Position numbers and translations under genes: made by a program. From contig QKWP01002076.1 of the NCBI GenBank assembly GCA_003550325.1, positions 4,591-68,590 on the forward strand: a stretch of DNA of 64,000 nucleotides, in the 5' to 3' direction. The DNA comes from Gigaspora rosea. Its lineage: Eukaryota; Glomeromycota; Glomeromycetes; Diversisporales; Gigasporaceae. The notes beneath the pieces are model-generated. The model did no database searches. It was given only the letters and a program-made list of their open reading frames with translations, and was not told the origin of the DNA. Below, in pieces: positions 47,222 through 58,626 of the stretch. Within the stretch, counting starts at the first letter, position 1. Each line of letters opens with the position of its first letter.

Positions 47222-47372
47222 TAGAACCGCCTAAAAATTTTTTAATCGTTTAATCGTTCAACCGTTTAACCGTTTTATTTGACCGGCATTAAATAATTCC
47301 GTCCCACGACCAACATAATTCTGCTCGGAACTATAGAGCAATTTTTAAACGGTTAAACGGTTCCAATCCCTA
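47222..47372. mobile_element. Short hAT-like MITE
   Basis: The right end inverted reads TAGGGATTGGAACCGTTTAA; the left end reads TAGAACCGCCTAAAAATTTT. The inside has TAATCGTTTAATCGTTCAAC and CCGTTTAACCGTTTT mirrored by TTTTTAAACGGTTAAACGG. Both sides are flanked by GATGAT (47216-47221, 47373-47378), but in a GAT-rich context. It abuts the open frame of the 46817-47215 fragment. Confidence 0.6.
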
Positions 47373-48193
47373 GATGATGATGAAAGGGTAAAAATGATGT
47401 GATGTTGGGCCGCAAAAAATGTTACAATAGTAACAATGGTTTAAAACTTATAACATAATAAAAAAATAAAATAAAATAAAATAAATTTGTTGAGAGATAA
47501 TTCGTTTTTGAAGCGGTAAAAAGAAAAAAAAGACAAATATTATAATAAATAAAATATAATATTTTTAAATTTCTAATTAAAGGTTTTAGAGCTGATTCTA
47601 AATAGTAGTAAGATTATTAAAATCTGTTTGGTAAATCACGAGATATAGATATTTTGATTTTTTTTTTACTAATAACCTTTTCTTAATACTAGAAACTTTC
47701 GAAATTCCACTTTTATATGAAACTAATAATAAAATTACACTATATTTGACTTAAGAATTTTATTCCTTCAGTTACGGGACTATTCTTAAACATTTGTTTT
47801 ACCACCCCTACATTAAAATGTGTAAGTTATGTACCTTAATTAACTTAAACTAGCTAATCAGACAAATTCTTGCCTATATAAATTGTGCTGGAAGAATAGG
47901 AAAAGTAGTTTCGTCGGGAAAATTGCTGTGCTGTAGAAGTTATTATCAATGTGAAGTTATTCAAAGAAGCGATTATACAATATTGCAGCTTACCTAAAAA
48001 AATTTAAGGAAATTCAAAATTTATATCGATTATCCCCATCAATATCCCATTTTGGAACATTAATAAAAAATGATGAGCAATTTTATAAATTTTACTATAA
48101 TACACACCCAATCCTAGCACTGACTCTAGTCCAATTCTAACCCTAATTTAGTACCCTAATTTAGTTTCTTCGCTTAATTACTTTCCAAATAAG
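47373..48193. other. AT-rich intergenic stretch with a core-repeat relic
   Basis: Around 48045-48165 there are phrases of the shared core in inverse orientation (CATTAATAAAAAATGATGAG, TCTAACCCTAATTTAG). No gene. Confidence 0.4.
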
Positions 48194-48486
48194 GGGGTCG
48201 TCTAAAGCCATGTACCCACATGACATTTTCGTGTAAATCAACCAAACGGAGTCGCGAAATTTTGTTTACACGGATCAGCCCGAAGAAGTCAAAAAACAAA
48301 AAAAACGCAAGAACATAAAAACGGCATTCTAAACCTATCTTGGGCCATTAATAAAAAATGTCGGGAAGGTAATTTTACCTATATTGGTTCTAACCCTAAC
48401 CCCTACCCTAATGCTAAACAGACTCTGATACGAATTTTAACTAAAATTTCAAAAAATCACGTGGGTACATGGCTTTAGCCATCCCT
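48194..48486. mobile_element. Short TIR element of the core-sharing group, 8-bp duplication
   Basis: The ends GGGGTCGTCTAAAGCCATGT and, inverted, AGGGATGGCTAAAGCCATGT, both followed by ACCCAC, are flanked by perfect 8-bp repeats CAAATAAG (48186-48193, 48487-48494). Inside, in inverse orientation, are CCATTAATAAAAAATGTCGG, GGTAATTTTACC and CTAACCCTAACCCCTACCC. It lies about 185 bp upstream of the exostosin start codon. Confidence 0.85.
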
Positions 48487-48669
48487 CAAATAAGGAAATC
48501 GAAAAAAAACGATGCAGTAAAACATTAAAATGTAAGGCGTCGATCAGATTGTGTTTGTGTAATATCATCGGTTTCACCTACTAGTCACGAGGGGTATGTT
48601 GTACGAGAATTTTTTGTGGGTTAAATTTGTAAATCGTGTTTGGAAATTTCTTTTTAATTTTTAACACCT

Positions 48670-50253
48670 ATGGACAAATTTAAATTATTTACAATTTCGG
48701 CGTTTTGTATATTAGGTTTAATTATCCTATATCAGCAACTTAATCAAATGCAGCAAACAAGTATTGTTATACCTAATGAATCTGAAGAACTTACAGAACA
48801 CACAGAATTAACAACACTAAAGCCAGCAGCATCTCCATTACCTCCTATACAAGATAAATGGAGAGTTTGGCCGCCCGATATTCGTAAGTTATTTTTGTTA
48901 ATATTTTTTATCGACTTCATTATTACCATCAACTATAATATAACGGACCAAATTTGAAGTACTGAATTTTTAATAGGTAAATTAAAAAAGGTTATAACAA
49001 ATTGAAGTAAAAAATAGCCATATTCAAAAATAAAATTATAACGAATATACTATATATAATGACCAGTTCAAATTCCGTTATATCGATAGTTGTCGTGTAA
49101 TCCTATGTCAAAGTTTTCACTGCTAAACTAATTAATTATAAAAGGTTATGCGATATGTAGACCAAAGATATATATATATGAAATCCCGTCCGACATTCAA
49201 ATCAGTGATCATAAAAAACAACGGTGTACAGGCTCAAATTACAATGCCGAGTTAATTTTATTTGATCAACTTTCATCGCCAAACTCATCACCCCACAATT
49301 TATATGTTACAGAAAATCCTGAAGAAGCAGATTTATTTTATATTCCATTTTTTGGAAGCTGTTATTTGTTCAACTGTTGGATAAACAATGAATGGAATCA
49401 AACTAAAAGATGTCAAGTTGACTCAGTATATCTGGAACCATTAATGAATTATATTATACAGAATTTTGATTACTGGAATAAAACTAATGGGATGAATCAT
49501 TTCATGATACATCCAATGGATAGTTCCGATAGTTATTATGAAAAGAAAGAAATGTTTCAAAATGCAATATATTTGACAATAGTCGGTGATAAACGAAATT
49601 TAGATAATCAAAAATTTAGAAGATATAATAATATTGTGATACCAAGTGCTACTCCAATATTAAATGCCCATAATGTAAATCCTCTAAAATATGTTGATGA
49701 AAATGGCAATCCATTCGGTCGGGATATTAAAGGACTTTTTAGAGGTTGTTGTGCGAACGTTAATGCAACTGATGTTTATTCTGATGGTATTAGACATGTA
49801 ATATTTAATGGATTAAAAAGATTACCAGGTTGGGATATTGAAGAACATTCGGATACAGAAGAGTACTCTAAATTACTTGCAAGATCAAAATATGGATTGA
49901 CACCTTCTGGATGGACATTAGATACTACCCGTATATGGGAATATTTTGCATTCGGTGTGGTTCCAATCGTTATTGCCGACGGAATTATTGAACCTTTTGA
50001 GGACGATATTGATTGGGATTCTATGATCGTTAGAGTTCGACGTAGTGATGTTCATAGAGTTAATGAAATATTGGATTCAATTTCAGAAGAAGAGTACCAA
50101 AAAAAGCGTGAGAGGGTTTGGCTAATTGGAAAATATTTGGTAATTAATAACGGTTATGCTTGGCATTTTATTGTTAGAAGCTTTTGTCGAATGTTAAATA
50201 TTATTAAGCAGAAATTAATAGATATTGAGGGATATACTTATTATTCTATTTAA
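48670..50253 (+). CDS. Exostosin-like glycosyltransferase (GT47), two exons
   Basis: Exon 1 is 48670-48883 and exon 2 is 49145-50253; the intron of 261 bp has GTAAGT and AAAAG borders. Spliced, the frame is uninterrupted for 440 codons plus stop. Residues about 5-24 (KLFTISAFCILGLIILYQQL) form one membrane anchor with a short N-terminal tail: a type II membrane protein, expected in the Golgi with the domain in the lumen. A linker rich in T, E and P follows, then the exostosin domain from RPKIYIYEIPSDIQ through ENPEEADLFYIPFFGSCY. The core is RSKYGLTPSGWTLDTTRIWE, YFAFGVVPIVIADGIIEPFE and DIDWDSMIVRVRRSDV, the usual GT47 nucleotide-sugar-binding region. Fungal substrate unknown. The start chosen is the first ATG before the anchor. 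This is the only intact gene in the window. Confidence 0.88.
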
Positions 50254-52300
50254 TTTTGATTGTTTTGGTGTTTACACTTCTCAAAAATAAAAAGCTCAAA
50301 AATAAAAAGTTGATATTCGCATTTCATTTTAAAAATATTTCCTATTATTCAGTGAGAAAATTAAGCTAGTTTCTAAAAAGGTTCATTGTTGCTAATTTTA
50401 TTAATTTCAAGACTTTTAGTAGTGTACTACATAATAACCTTGCATTAACAACAGCATACAATTTTATTATACATACAACCTTTTTTAAACTTTAATCTGT
50501 TTTTATTACTAACCAATTTAAGTCTATCTGTAATTATTAGTACTTTCTTAATTTTAGTCTATTATGAAATTCTATTTTTATTTATTTATTTTTTATTATT
50601 AATAAATTCTTATTAAGCTGCTTGTAAAATATAAATAAAATATTAAATAAATCAATAACCCATTACTGCTTTTATTTAAATTATAAAATAGTTACTTATT
50701 AATAGCCTCAATTATACCCAAAGAGATAACCTCCAACTATAATATTTTTATTCGTCATTATATGTTTTCAACTTTTAAAGACATGCAATACTGATGAATA
50801 TAAAATTTTAGAGAGACCAGATGCCTTATTCAATGAAGAATAACAATAACTTATCTAAAAGAGATATTTATCATGTTTTTATGTAATATAATAGTTCAAA
50901 GTAAGTTTATAATAAGTTTGAGTAAGATAAAGCAATACTCTACATTATTGTCCTTTTTAAAATCATATATCATAAAGTTTTCAAATGCATTTTAAAAACA
51001 TACATTGTAATGTTTCCAAATTGCAAGTGTTTCAAGAATTGGCATAGAAGAAAACATTCACTTACTAAATGCTTTCAAACACATTTCTTATATATTATGT
51101 AATGATGAATTTCTAAAACAATTCTAAAATTCTCTAATTTTGAAATAATAAAGCGTACGTAACGTTTTTCATTTCTTTTTTTTTTATCCATTATAATAAA
51201 CAAAAAACTGCAAATAAACTCAATTATGATTTATCAGTTAAAATGGATCACTTACAAGATATTAGTTTTCAAAAAATGAATTTATCATTATTTAATAATG
51301 ATATGTAGACAACTCATATAATAGTTCAAACATTATTATGTTGAATATCAATTCAAAAAAATATTGATAGTTTGAAGGCACATAACTCAAGCTTGAATAC
51401 TGTTGCTATTAAACTTTTAGATACCAGTGTACACTACATTTTCCTTAATGTTCAAAACTGTTATTTTTAAAAAAGCGTCTGTGAATCTTAACTTTTCAAT
51501 GATTACAATAACAATAAAATTTGGTAAAGGCAATATGGAATTTATTCAAAAATATGATAATGCTAATGTATTTTTTTAATTCAAGTTATGAATACTCTTA
51601 CTTATATACGATTAATAGTAAATATACAGGTAAACATTGAAATTTGTGCGAGGATCCTAATGAGCGTCCTAGAGAAGGCATGATTTTGAGGAATTTTATG
51701 AACACATTTAGTTACTTTACTAAACACTGTTATTGAATTAAGAGAGAATTATGCCTGTTTTCTATTATGGCACAAAAGAAGAACCAAAAGACATGACTTG
51801 AATTCGCATTTTGTTTCTATTTCAATTTTTGCAAATTTACCTTGAAGTAAGCTATCTCTCTATTTTGATATCCTTACATTATTGTATATTAAAGGATTTG
51901 GAATTAAGCATATTTAAGTGACTTTTGAGGCATCGACATTTATGGATTTCAAGTATTTATTACTTAGCTAATTTTTGAAATACAGCAACTGTAGTATTAA
52001 AAGCTTTAACGCATACGATTTAAAATAAGTTCTGTTATATATTTTTAATTAAGTTTATTAATTTAAATTTTTTTTTCTTTTTAATTCATTTATTAAAAAA
52101 CGAATCTATGGTGGTTTTTGCGCCTATTACTGTAAATGCTTTTATTATATCCTTTAAATTTTCTAAGTTTTTATAATTCTTGCATATAAAATTTTTAACA
52201 CAAATTTTTTCACGTTAGGCTAATTTTTATCGTTCGGAAAGGATTACTGAAGGCATAGAACATTTTTATTTAAGGCATCTCACACCGATTAACTAACCAA
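50254..52300. other. AT-rich gene-free stretch
   Basis: Downstream of the exostosin gene; repeated AATAAA-like signals occur within 100 bp of its stop (e.g. CAAAAATAAAAAG twice at about 50282-50310). No other gene, RNA or structured repeat recognised. Confidence 0.4.
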
Positions 52301-52357
52301 TAGAGATGTGACCCGTATCCAATTTTATATAAAAAACGGATACGGATCGTATCTCTA
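52301..52357. mobile_element. 57-bp hairpin with hAT-like ends
   Basis: TAGAGATGTGACCCGTATCC and its inverted partner TAGAGATACGATCCGTATCC are separated by only 17 bp. The 8-bp flanks CTAACCAA and CTATCCAG agree at six positions. This is probably a miniature remnant of a TIR element. Confidence 0.55.
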
Positions 52358-53204
52358 CTATCCAGTTTTTGAAGTAATATTAACATAGGTTTGTTTAGCA
52401 AAAGCCTTTTAATTTAATTTATTTTTTTTTTTTTTTACATAAATTTATTATAGAAATATGGTAGGTAATTAATTTGTAATATTATATGCAAATTCAATAC
52501 TTCAAACAAAAACCTATAAATTACGTTTCGATTTCAAAATGTTCTGCCTTTATAAGATTTCATAAATCGTGGCTATATTATTTACTATAAAGGGTTATTA
52601 ACTATAAAATAACTGCGACTCTTTTAGCCTGAATTGTTTTGCAAATTGGTACAATTTTAGTGAAAAAATTATTACTTATAATACCGCTTACTAAATTTAT
52701 GTTCATACAAATTAAAAAATTAAAATTTTAAACGTAACAGGTCTTCAGGACGATAATAATAACTGGTAGTGCATAAAATTTGGTGCACACTAATTTGAAA
52801 AGCTCGATAATAACTTTATTAATCTATCAATACATATTTATTAATTTAAACCAATTTTATAAAATATGTATTGATTTTTAAGAAAATAAAAAAAAATCCG
52901 GAAATTTTTACAGTCACTTGGTTAAGCAAAGCAAGATCTAGTACACTAATGGATGTTATACTACGGAATTGGAATTTGACAGGGAATCTTTAAATTGACT
53001 TTTTAAGTAACAGTTTTAAATGCAATTTCTATTTGAACACTAGTGTATATAACATGGGTATATTTTTTTTTAATTCAGCAGTCTTGCCAGAACTTTATTT
53101 TACTTTTGTAAATTTTAAAATATACTATTTTATCTTACAAAGTTTGCCATTTTTGGCACTATTACTAAAGTGTGACCCACCCAGTTGTCTTAGAGATACC
53201 TAAT
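52358..53204. other. AT-rich gene-free stretch
   Basis: No recognised features. Confidence 0.35.
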
Positions 53205-54990
53205 TGTGACCTGCTATAACAAACTTTGCCACCTTAAGTTTCTTTCTTTCAATAAAGAAAAACCACCTAGATCTGTGGCAGGGTTTATCGCCTGTCAAAA
53301 CTACCATCTATTTTATATTCCAGCTCGCATGGATCCCTTGTCCAATCCATGCATATACTTCTTCCATTGTGATACTTAGAATTTCTGTCCAGCACTGTCT
53401 TGGCCTTCTATCTTTTACTACTGTTTCTTCTTCTCCTGACCCCTCTTCTGGGTTATTGCTTCTTTTCTTTTTCTCTTCCGGTTTTCTTTTTTTTTTTCCT
53501 CTTCTTGGTCCCTTTTCATTTCTGCCCTCGAGTAATTCTATAGTCTTTTTCTCATTCATTAACTATTGAGCAGCATTCTTTCAATATTTCTCTCTGGAAA
53601 ACAGTTAACCATTTATCAAGAAAAGCCACAGCTATGTCCCAGGCCTTATTTTTAGAAAGGTTCATTCTTTCTAAAGATGATCCTATATCATCTGCCAGAA
53701 ACTCTCTTGACTAATCTATATGTCGATTCTTCTACTCATTCCTATCCCTGGGTATGAAGGCTTCTCTCAGCTGGTCTAGGCCTAAAACTATCTTATCCTT
53801 ATGTTTTAACTCTTCCTTAATACTGTCCAGGATTTCTTTTTCCTTTTTTGTCCATACCTTTTTATCATGTGGGCATGTAGATAAGTGCTCGAAAGATTTC
53901 TTTTTCCTTTTTTGTCCATACCTTTTTATCATGTGGGCATGTAGATAAGTGCTCGAAAGATTCCTTTTCTTCCTTGCATTTCCTATACTGAACATCTTGA
54001 TACAACTCTGAGTTGTGTATTCGTCGTTTTATCAGAGTCGGCAACAGCTTATTTATGCACTTTATACGAAAACTTCATGTGCTGTTTTCGTTTCTACTCT
54101 TGCTCTGTAGCTTACTATGCTTCTTCATCATGGCAAAAAAGTGTTCTAGTTCTTTTAGTTCACTCACTTCTAGTGGATCTCATCGTAGGTTCCTTGGTTA
54201 AATGTCAACTCTGCTCTAGTAGCCGTTATTAATATCTGCTTTATAAATTCTCTCAGAGAGCAATCTATCTCTAACCTCTTCCATAACCCGTTTGACTCCT
54301 GTTGGGGCACCTACCTCTCTTCCTTCTTTTGCTATTCGGTCTGCTCTTTCATTCTGTTCATCCCTGCATGTGCCTTTACCTTCTCAAGTACCACCTCTAT
54401 TGCCTTGCTCTGTACTACTACTTTTATCGCCGATAATATTATAGAGTTATTTATTTTTATCCACTCTCGTGTTCTGGGCCCACCAATAACCTTTTTAACT
54501 AAAATTATTGCTGCACTATCAGACCTAAGAATAACCCTACTTTTAGGTAGTACTATTAGAAGAGCTTCTAAAGCTCTGGTCATGTGGATGAAATCCAGTT
54601 CTGAATTCTGTCTTAGGTATCTCTTACAATCTTTCACTCTCTATCTACTTGTACACTCTGTATCCTAATACTTTTCTATTATCTACTACTTTACATATCC
54701 CATCTGTATAAAACTACAAAATATCTTCTTCCCAATTTTCACCCAGTGCTTCCTTTAGTTCTCATCTCTTTTTTTGCCCTTCTACTATCCTATCTATTAG
54801 TTCTAAACTTGGTTCTTCAATTACTACTCTTATCTCCTCCTTTTTACTCCACAGACTTCTAACTTGCTCTGATGAGATACTACTTCCTTCTCCTCATTTT
54901 ATAAAGTAATCTGGCTCTAGTTCTAGGTTCATTTCTCCTTTTGTATATTTCACCCATAGTAATATATCTATTAGTCAATAAATAATCAAC
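53205..54990 (-). mobile_element. LINE 3' fragment (RNase H and C-terminal zinc region), minus strand
   Basis: Reading on the minus strand, an RNase H-like part comes first: YTDGICK near 54700, VILRSDSAAIILVKKVIGG, and KVKAHAG near 54365. A Cys/His region follows: CINKLLPTLIKRR, YQDVQYRKCKEEKESFEHLS, TCPHDKKVW. The charged C-terminus ends WIGQGIHASWNIK at 53308. Several stops and frame changes break it. About 65 bp are tandemly duplicated at 53828-53958, repeating HLSTCPHDKKVWTKKEKE-type sequence. The copy lacks endonuclease and reverse transcriptase (5'-truncated or cut). It is diverged from the plus-strand LINE and lies head-to-head with it. Confidence 0.8.
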
Positions 54991-55218
54991 TCTCTCTTGC
55001 AGATCCCTCGACCAAAAATTCCAGGAAACAAAACTGCGAAAAAGTGCTAAAGTGCACTAAGAAACACGTTCAAAGCACTAAAGAAAAAGAAAGAGCTCCA
55101 GAAGACACATTAGGTCCTAAAAGGAACAGGAAAACGAGTGTCGGTGAGTGTGCTGTATTAAAAAATACCAAAATCTCTCCAAAAATTTGCTTGCGAAGTC
55201 AAAAAAGGGGGTGGCCCA
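54991..55218. other. Short unassigned segment, GC higher than flanks
   Basis: A plus frame at 55044-55268 reads CTKKHVQSTKEKERAPEDTL and similar lysine-rich sequence. It could be a leftover of a LINE 5' region; no domain seen. Confidence 0.25.
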
Positions 55219-55224
55219 CTAGTG

Positions 55225-56390
55225 ATTTGACCCGGTTGGCCTATAATCAGGTAACCGATCTGAACTGAAAGAAATACGGTTAACCTATTGAATAAAATGC
55301 TTAATCAGGTAATTCGGCATAATTGGTTAATAGGCGGTTAACTGATTACAAAAACGGTTGTACTGCATTAGAGGTGTTATCTCATAGAAAGACAAAGGTC
55401 TGAATGGCTAGTTTTTTGTAGATCTACCTGTGATTTCTCATAGTAATTAGCCAATCAAATTGTGATAATCAAACTGATAATACGTATAAAACTGTTTGTC
55501 AGCGAAGCTTATATACTATTCTTTATCATTTATATATTCAAAAAAATTCTATTTTTAATTATTACTGCCCTCACTAGAGATGTACTATTCTCAAAATATA
55601 TTACCAGTATTAACTAGCAATATCACATATACTATATATTTAATTATTACTGTATTCATATTCATGTCTATCAAAGAGAAATTTTTATTCTTTATTTATG
55701 TAAATTCTTAAATCATAATTCTATTTTTCAATTATTACAACCATCGCATTACTATCTTTATATTATTAATTAGCACTACATGTACTATCTATTTAATTAA
55801 CACTACACGCACTATCTATCCTAGAGTTATATTATATCTATTTATTTACTATATAAATTATACACAAGAATAAAAAATAATATAAGTATCAAGTTTTATT
55901 AAAAGAAGTAATATATAAATCTAAATATGATAAATTAAAAGCTTGTGAAAAAATCTAACTTTACCTTAAACACCTTGTTTGTTTTTTTTATTTGACTTTT
56001 TTGCAATTAGTACTTGCATACCCATTTGACTAATTGCAAAATGTAATAAAACACATAGTAACTTCGCTTCCTAGTAAAGACCTCTGTTTTGGGGATTATT
56101 TTGAGATTATTTTGTATAGCGACGAGCAACACTTTTCTAAACCTAACTACGAAAAAAATTTTATTTTTCATAAGTAAAATTGTGAAACGTTGCAATTTGA
56201 AAAAGTACTTTAAACTATATAAATTAGTTACCCAGGCAATTGATTTACATCAGCCAATCAGATGTTTGTCTTCCTTTGAAATTCTTACCCGGTTGACCTG
56301 GGTAATTCAGATGACGCGGGTCAACTGAGTTAACCGAAACAGTTCCAGTTAACCCGATTGGAATCGGGTGGGACCGGTTAGGGTAACCGA
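55225..56390. mobile_element. Inverted-repeat element with GGTTAACC-type subterminal motifs
   Basis: The left side (55225-55365) repeats CAGGTAACCG, CGGTTAACC and GGCGGTTAACTG. The right side (56285-56395) repeats CCCGGTTGACC, GAGTTAACCG and GGTTAGGGTAACCG. The middle is AT-rich (55390-56280). The design recalls the 5685-6594 element, but ends and target duplication could not be fixed (weak candidates GTGATTTG / ATGATTTT). Confidence 0.45.
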
Positions 56391-56439
56391 TTAATGATTT
56401 TGATCTCGGTTCAAATCATTACGGCCCACAATCGCGTTT

Positions 56440-56617
56440 CTGCAGATCAGTCAAGTTACACATACAAACGTGATGAACAAACAAAGTAGCAGACACGTAC
56501 ATCAGACAAAAAACACGTCATTACACAAACAGACACGTGCAAATTAATGTGTAAAATACAGGAACACGTAAATTAGAAACGTCTAGAACAAGCGAACTAT
56601 ATGAGAATTAACAACTA
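56440..56617 (+). promoter_or_regulatory. LINE 5' untranslated region with clustered ACACGT motifs
   Basis: Between about 56466 and 56570 the motif ACGT occurs five times, four of them as ACACGT (GACACGTAC, AACACGTCA, GACACGTGC, GAACACGTA). Internal promoters are normal for LINEs, so these could be binding sites. Function is inference. Confidence 0.35.
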
Positions 56618-57781
56618 ATGGCCAAAGACAAGTACAAAATAAGACCTGGATATATGTTGGAAAAAGTATTAGAAAGGTCAAGAAACTACTTGTGCCAGCT
56701 AGAAAATACCGAACTAATCGAAGCATTGAAAAATACAAAAATCGAATACACACAAACCGACAGATATACAGCACTTTTGTTTGCTACAGATACAATGGAT
56801 ATAGCAGCAATTAGAATCTTGGGAGAAGTAATAAACAGAGTTGACGAGACTAGTAAACTCAAAGATTTTAGATACAGAACAGGAGATGTAGAGCCACAGA
56901 ATGTAATAGAAAACGAAGAAAGAAGCAGAAAAAAAAGAAAAGGTGGGATGTCGCTAAAGATTACAGAGATAGAGAATAGTCCCAAGAATATGAAAACTAA
57001 AGTACACAGACAGCATGAGATTGTGCCAATGGAAGAAGAAAAAGATGCCACAATTACTAAACAGCAAGCAGAAGAATATAATGCTAAAAACATAAAGAAA
57101 CTAAGAATTATGCATCAAAGGGAAGATGCAAGAAAAACAGAAGAAAGTAAAGAAACTTCAAAGGAAGAACTGATGCAAGAAATAGAAAAAGAAGGACCAG
57201 AAGAGAATAGGGCCCAAATGGAACCAAAGACTAGTCAGACAAGAGAACTAGAAATAGTTGGTATACCGCTAGAACAGAGTATATGGGTACCTAGCAATCG
57301 ACTATGCAGCGACCAGATGCCAGTAAGCGCAGGAATTCCTGTATGCAATGTCCCAGGTGAAAAGAAAGAAGAAAGATTAAAAATGATAAAGTGGATATTG
57401 AAGGACAACAAGCATATCACGAAGGTAGAAGAAACCTTTAAAAAAGGTAATGCATGGGTGGAGCTGCACTTTGACTGTAAAAATGGTAGAAAAGAAGCAA
57501 TAAATAGAATAGAGCGGAAAGACGACGGATGGTTTAAGCTAATTCCAGATGAAGGAAAAAGTACGAAAGGAAGTACTGAAAAACCAGAAGGAAAAGGAGC
57601 AACGAAAGCTTTGGACAAGAAAGTAGTTGAGGAAAGCCCATTAGAGAAAAGAACAGTACTTACAATATGGGACCTACCAGAAAGAGTAAGCAAACAAGAG
57701 CTAGAAAGTATAAGTAAAAAATGGGGAATGTCCAAAGTATATGAATTAAATGCAGCAGAAATAGAGCGCTTGCAGCAGTAG
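56618..57781 (+). CDS. LINE ORF1 protein, RRM-like C-terminus
   Basis: 387 codons from ATG to TAG. The N-terminal third is mixed and helical; residues about 95-200 are very rich in K and E (RSRKKRKGGMSLKITEIEN, EEEKDATITKQQAEEYNAK). Near the end KRTVLTIWDLPERVSKQELE, SISKKWGMSKVYEL looks like the first half of an RRM-type fold. A second half seems to follow past the stop in another frame (SKTVYIPKRRSGSMKQSAVI, IFEKQEELERAREKLVQYNN at about 57970-58090). ORF1 proteins bind LINE RNA. The stop at 57779-57781 is therefore probably premature. Confidence 0.65.
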   Translation: MAKDKYKIRPGYMLEKVLERSRNYLCQLENTELIEALKNTKIEYTQTDRYTALLFATDTMDIAAIRILGEVINRVDETSKLKDFRYRTGDVEPQNVIENEERSRKKRKGGMSLKITEIENSPKNMKTKVHRQHEIVPMEEEKDATITKQQAEEYNAKNIKKLRIMHQREDARKTEESKETSKEELMQEIEKEGPEENRAQMEPKTSQTRELEIVGIPLEQSIWVPSNRLCSDQMPVSAGIPVCNVPGEKKEERLKMIKWILKDNKHITKVEETFKKGNAWVELHFDCKNGRKEAINRIERKDDGWFKLIPDEGKSTKGSTEKPEGKGATKALDKKVVEESPLEKRTVLTIWDLPERVSKQELESISKKWGMSKVYELNAAEIERLQQ

Positions 57782-57953
57782 AACTGAATGAAGAAATATA
57801 AGAGACAAACTTACTATGGGTAGCTCCGTTAGCAAATGGCAAATTAGCTAGAATATCAGCTGGGAGAGAAGACTACAAAGAGAGAGATGCAAGATACCAG
57901 CACATAACAAAACTGCATGGAATCCCAGAAGGGGCATCGGAGACACTACTACT

Positions 57954-58386
57954 GTGATGCTTAAAGCAGAAAGAAGTAAAACGGTATATATACCAAAAAG
58001 AAGAAGTGGAAGTATGAAGCAAAGTGCAGTAATCATCTTTGAAAAACAAGAAGAACTAGAAAGAGCAAGAGAAAAACTAGTCCAATACAACAACTGGACT
58101 CAATTGGTCAGAAGAAAAGAAGAAAGTATTTCAGGAAAAGGAAATACTAGATGAAGAGACAAGAAAAAGCAGGACCATAAAAGGAAAAGAAGTGGTCAAG
58201 ATGGAAGTTATGGCAGGCAAGAAGGTAGAAACAAAAACACCTCTGTCGGAGTGCAGTAATCGTAAAGAAAAAGAAAAAGAACAAAAGAAAAAAGACAGGG
58301 TTTATAAGGAAGTGGAAGATATCAAAGCAAGACTAGACAAACATCAAGAAACATTGCTAAAGATCATGGAAAAGCTTGATGAATGA
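57954..58386 (+). pseudogene. Continuation of LINE ORF1 in shifted frames
   Basis: 57954-58154 reads SKTVYIPKRRSGSMKQSAVI and KLVQYNNWTQLVRRKEES. 58192-58386 reads KEKEKEQKKKDRVYKEVEDI and KARLDKHQETLLKIMEKLDE, a heptad-like coiled-coil stretch. Separate frames with stops between them; likely the decayed rest of ORF1. Confidence 0.5.
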
Positions 58387-58626
58387 GCCCAGAGTGGGTC
58401 AAGCCAACTCAGAGCTCCTGAGGGCGCCCAAGTTGAACAAATGGATATAGATAGAGAGATTGGAGAATTCCTGCAAGAAGAAAGAAGAATATTTGAGGAA
58501 GAAAGAGAAGAAAGAACTCTCTATTTAACAAAGGAAAGTTGCAGAAAAGAAAAAGGGAAAACAAAAGAAGCACCGGTAGAGCAAGAGACCCTAAGAGAAA
58601 AATAGAAGAGCAAAGGTAGAAAGAAG

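Noticed and set aside
56686-57735. Minus-strand frames opposite LINE ORF1
   Set aside because: Serine/phenylalanine-rich shadow frames of a purine-rich coding strand; the plus frame has the RRM-like pattern.
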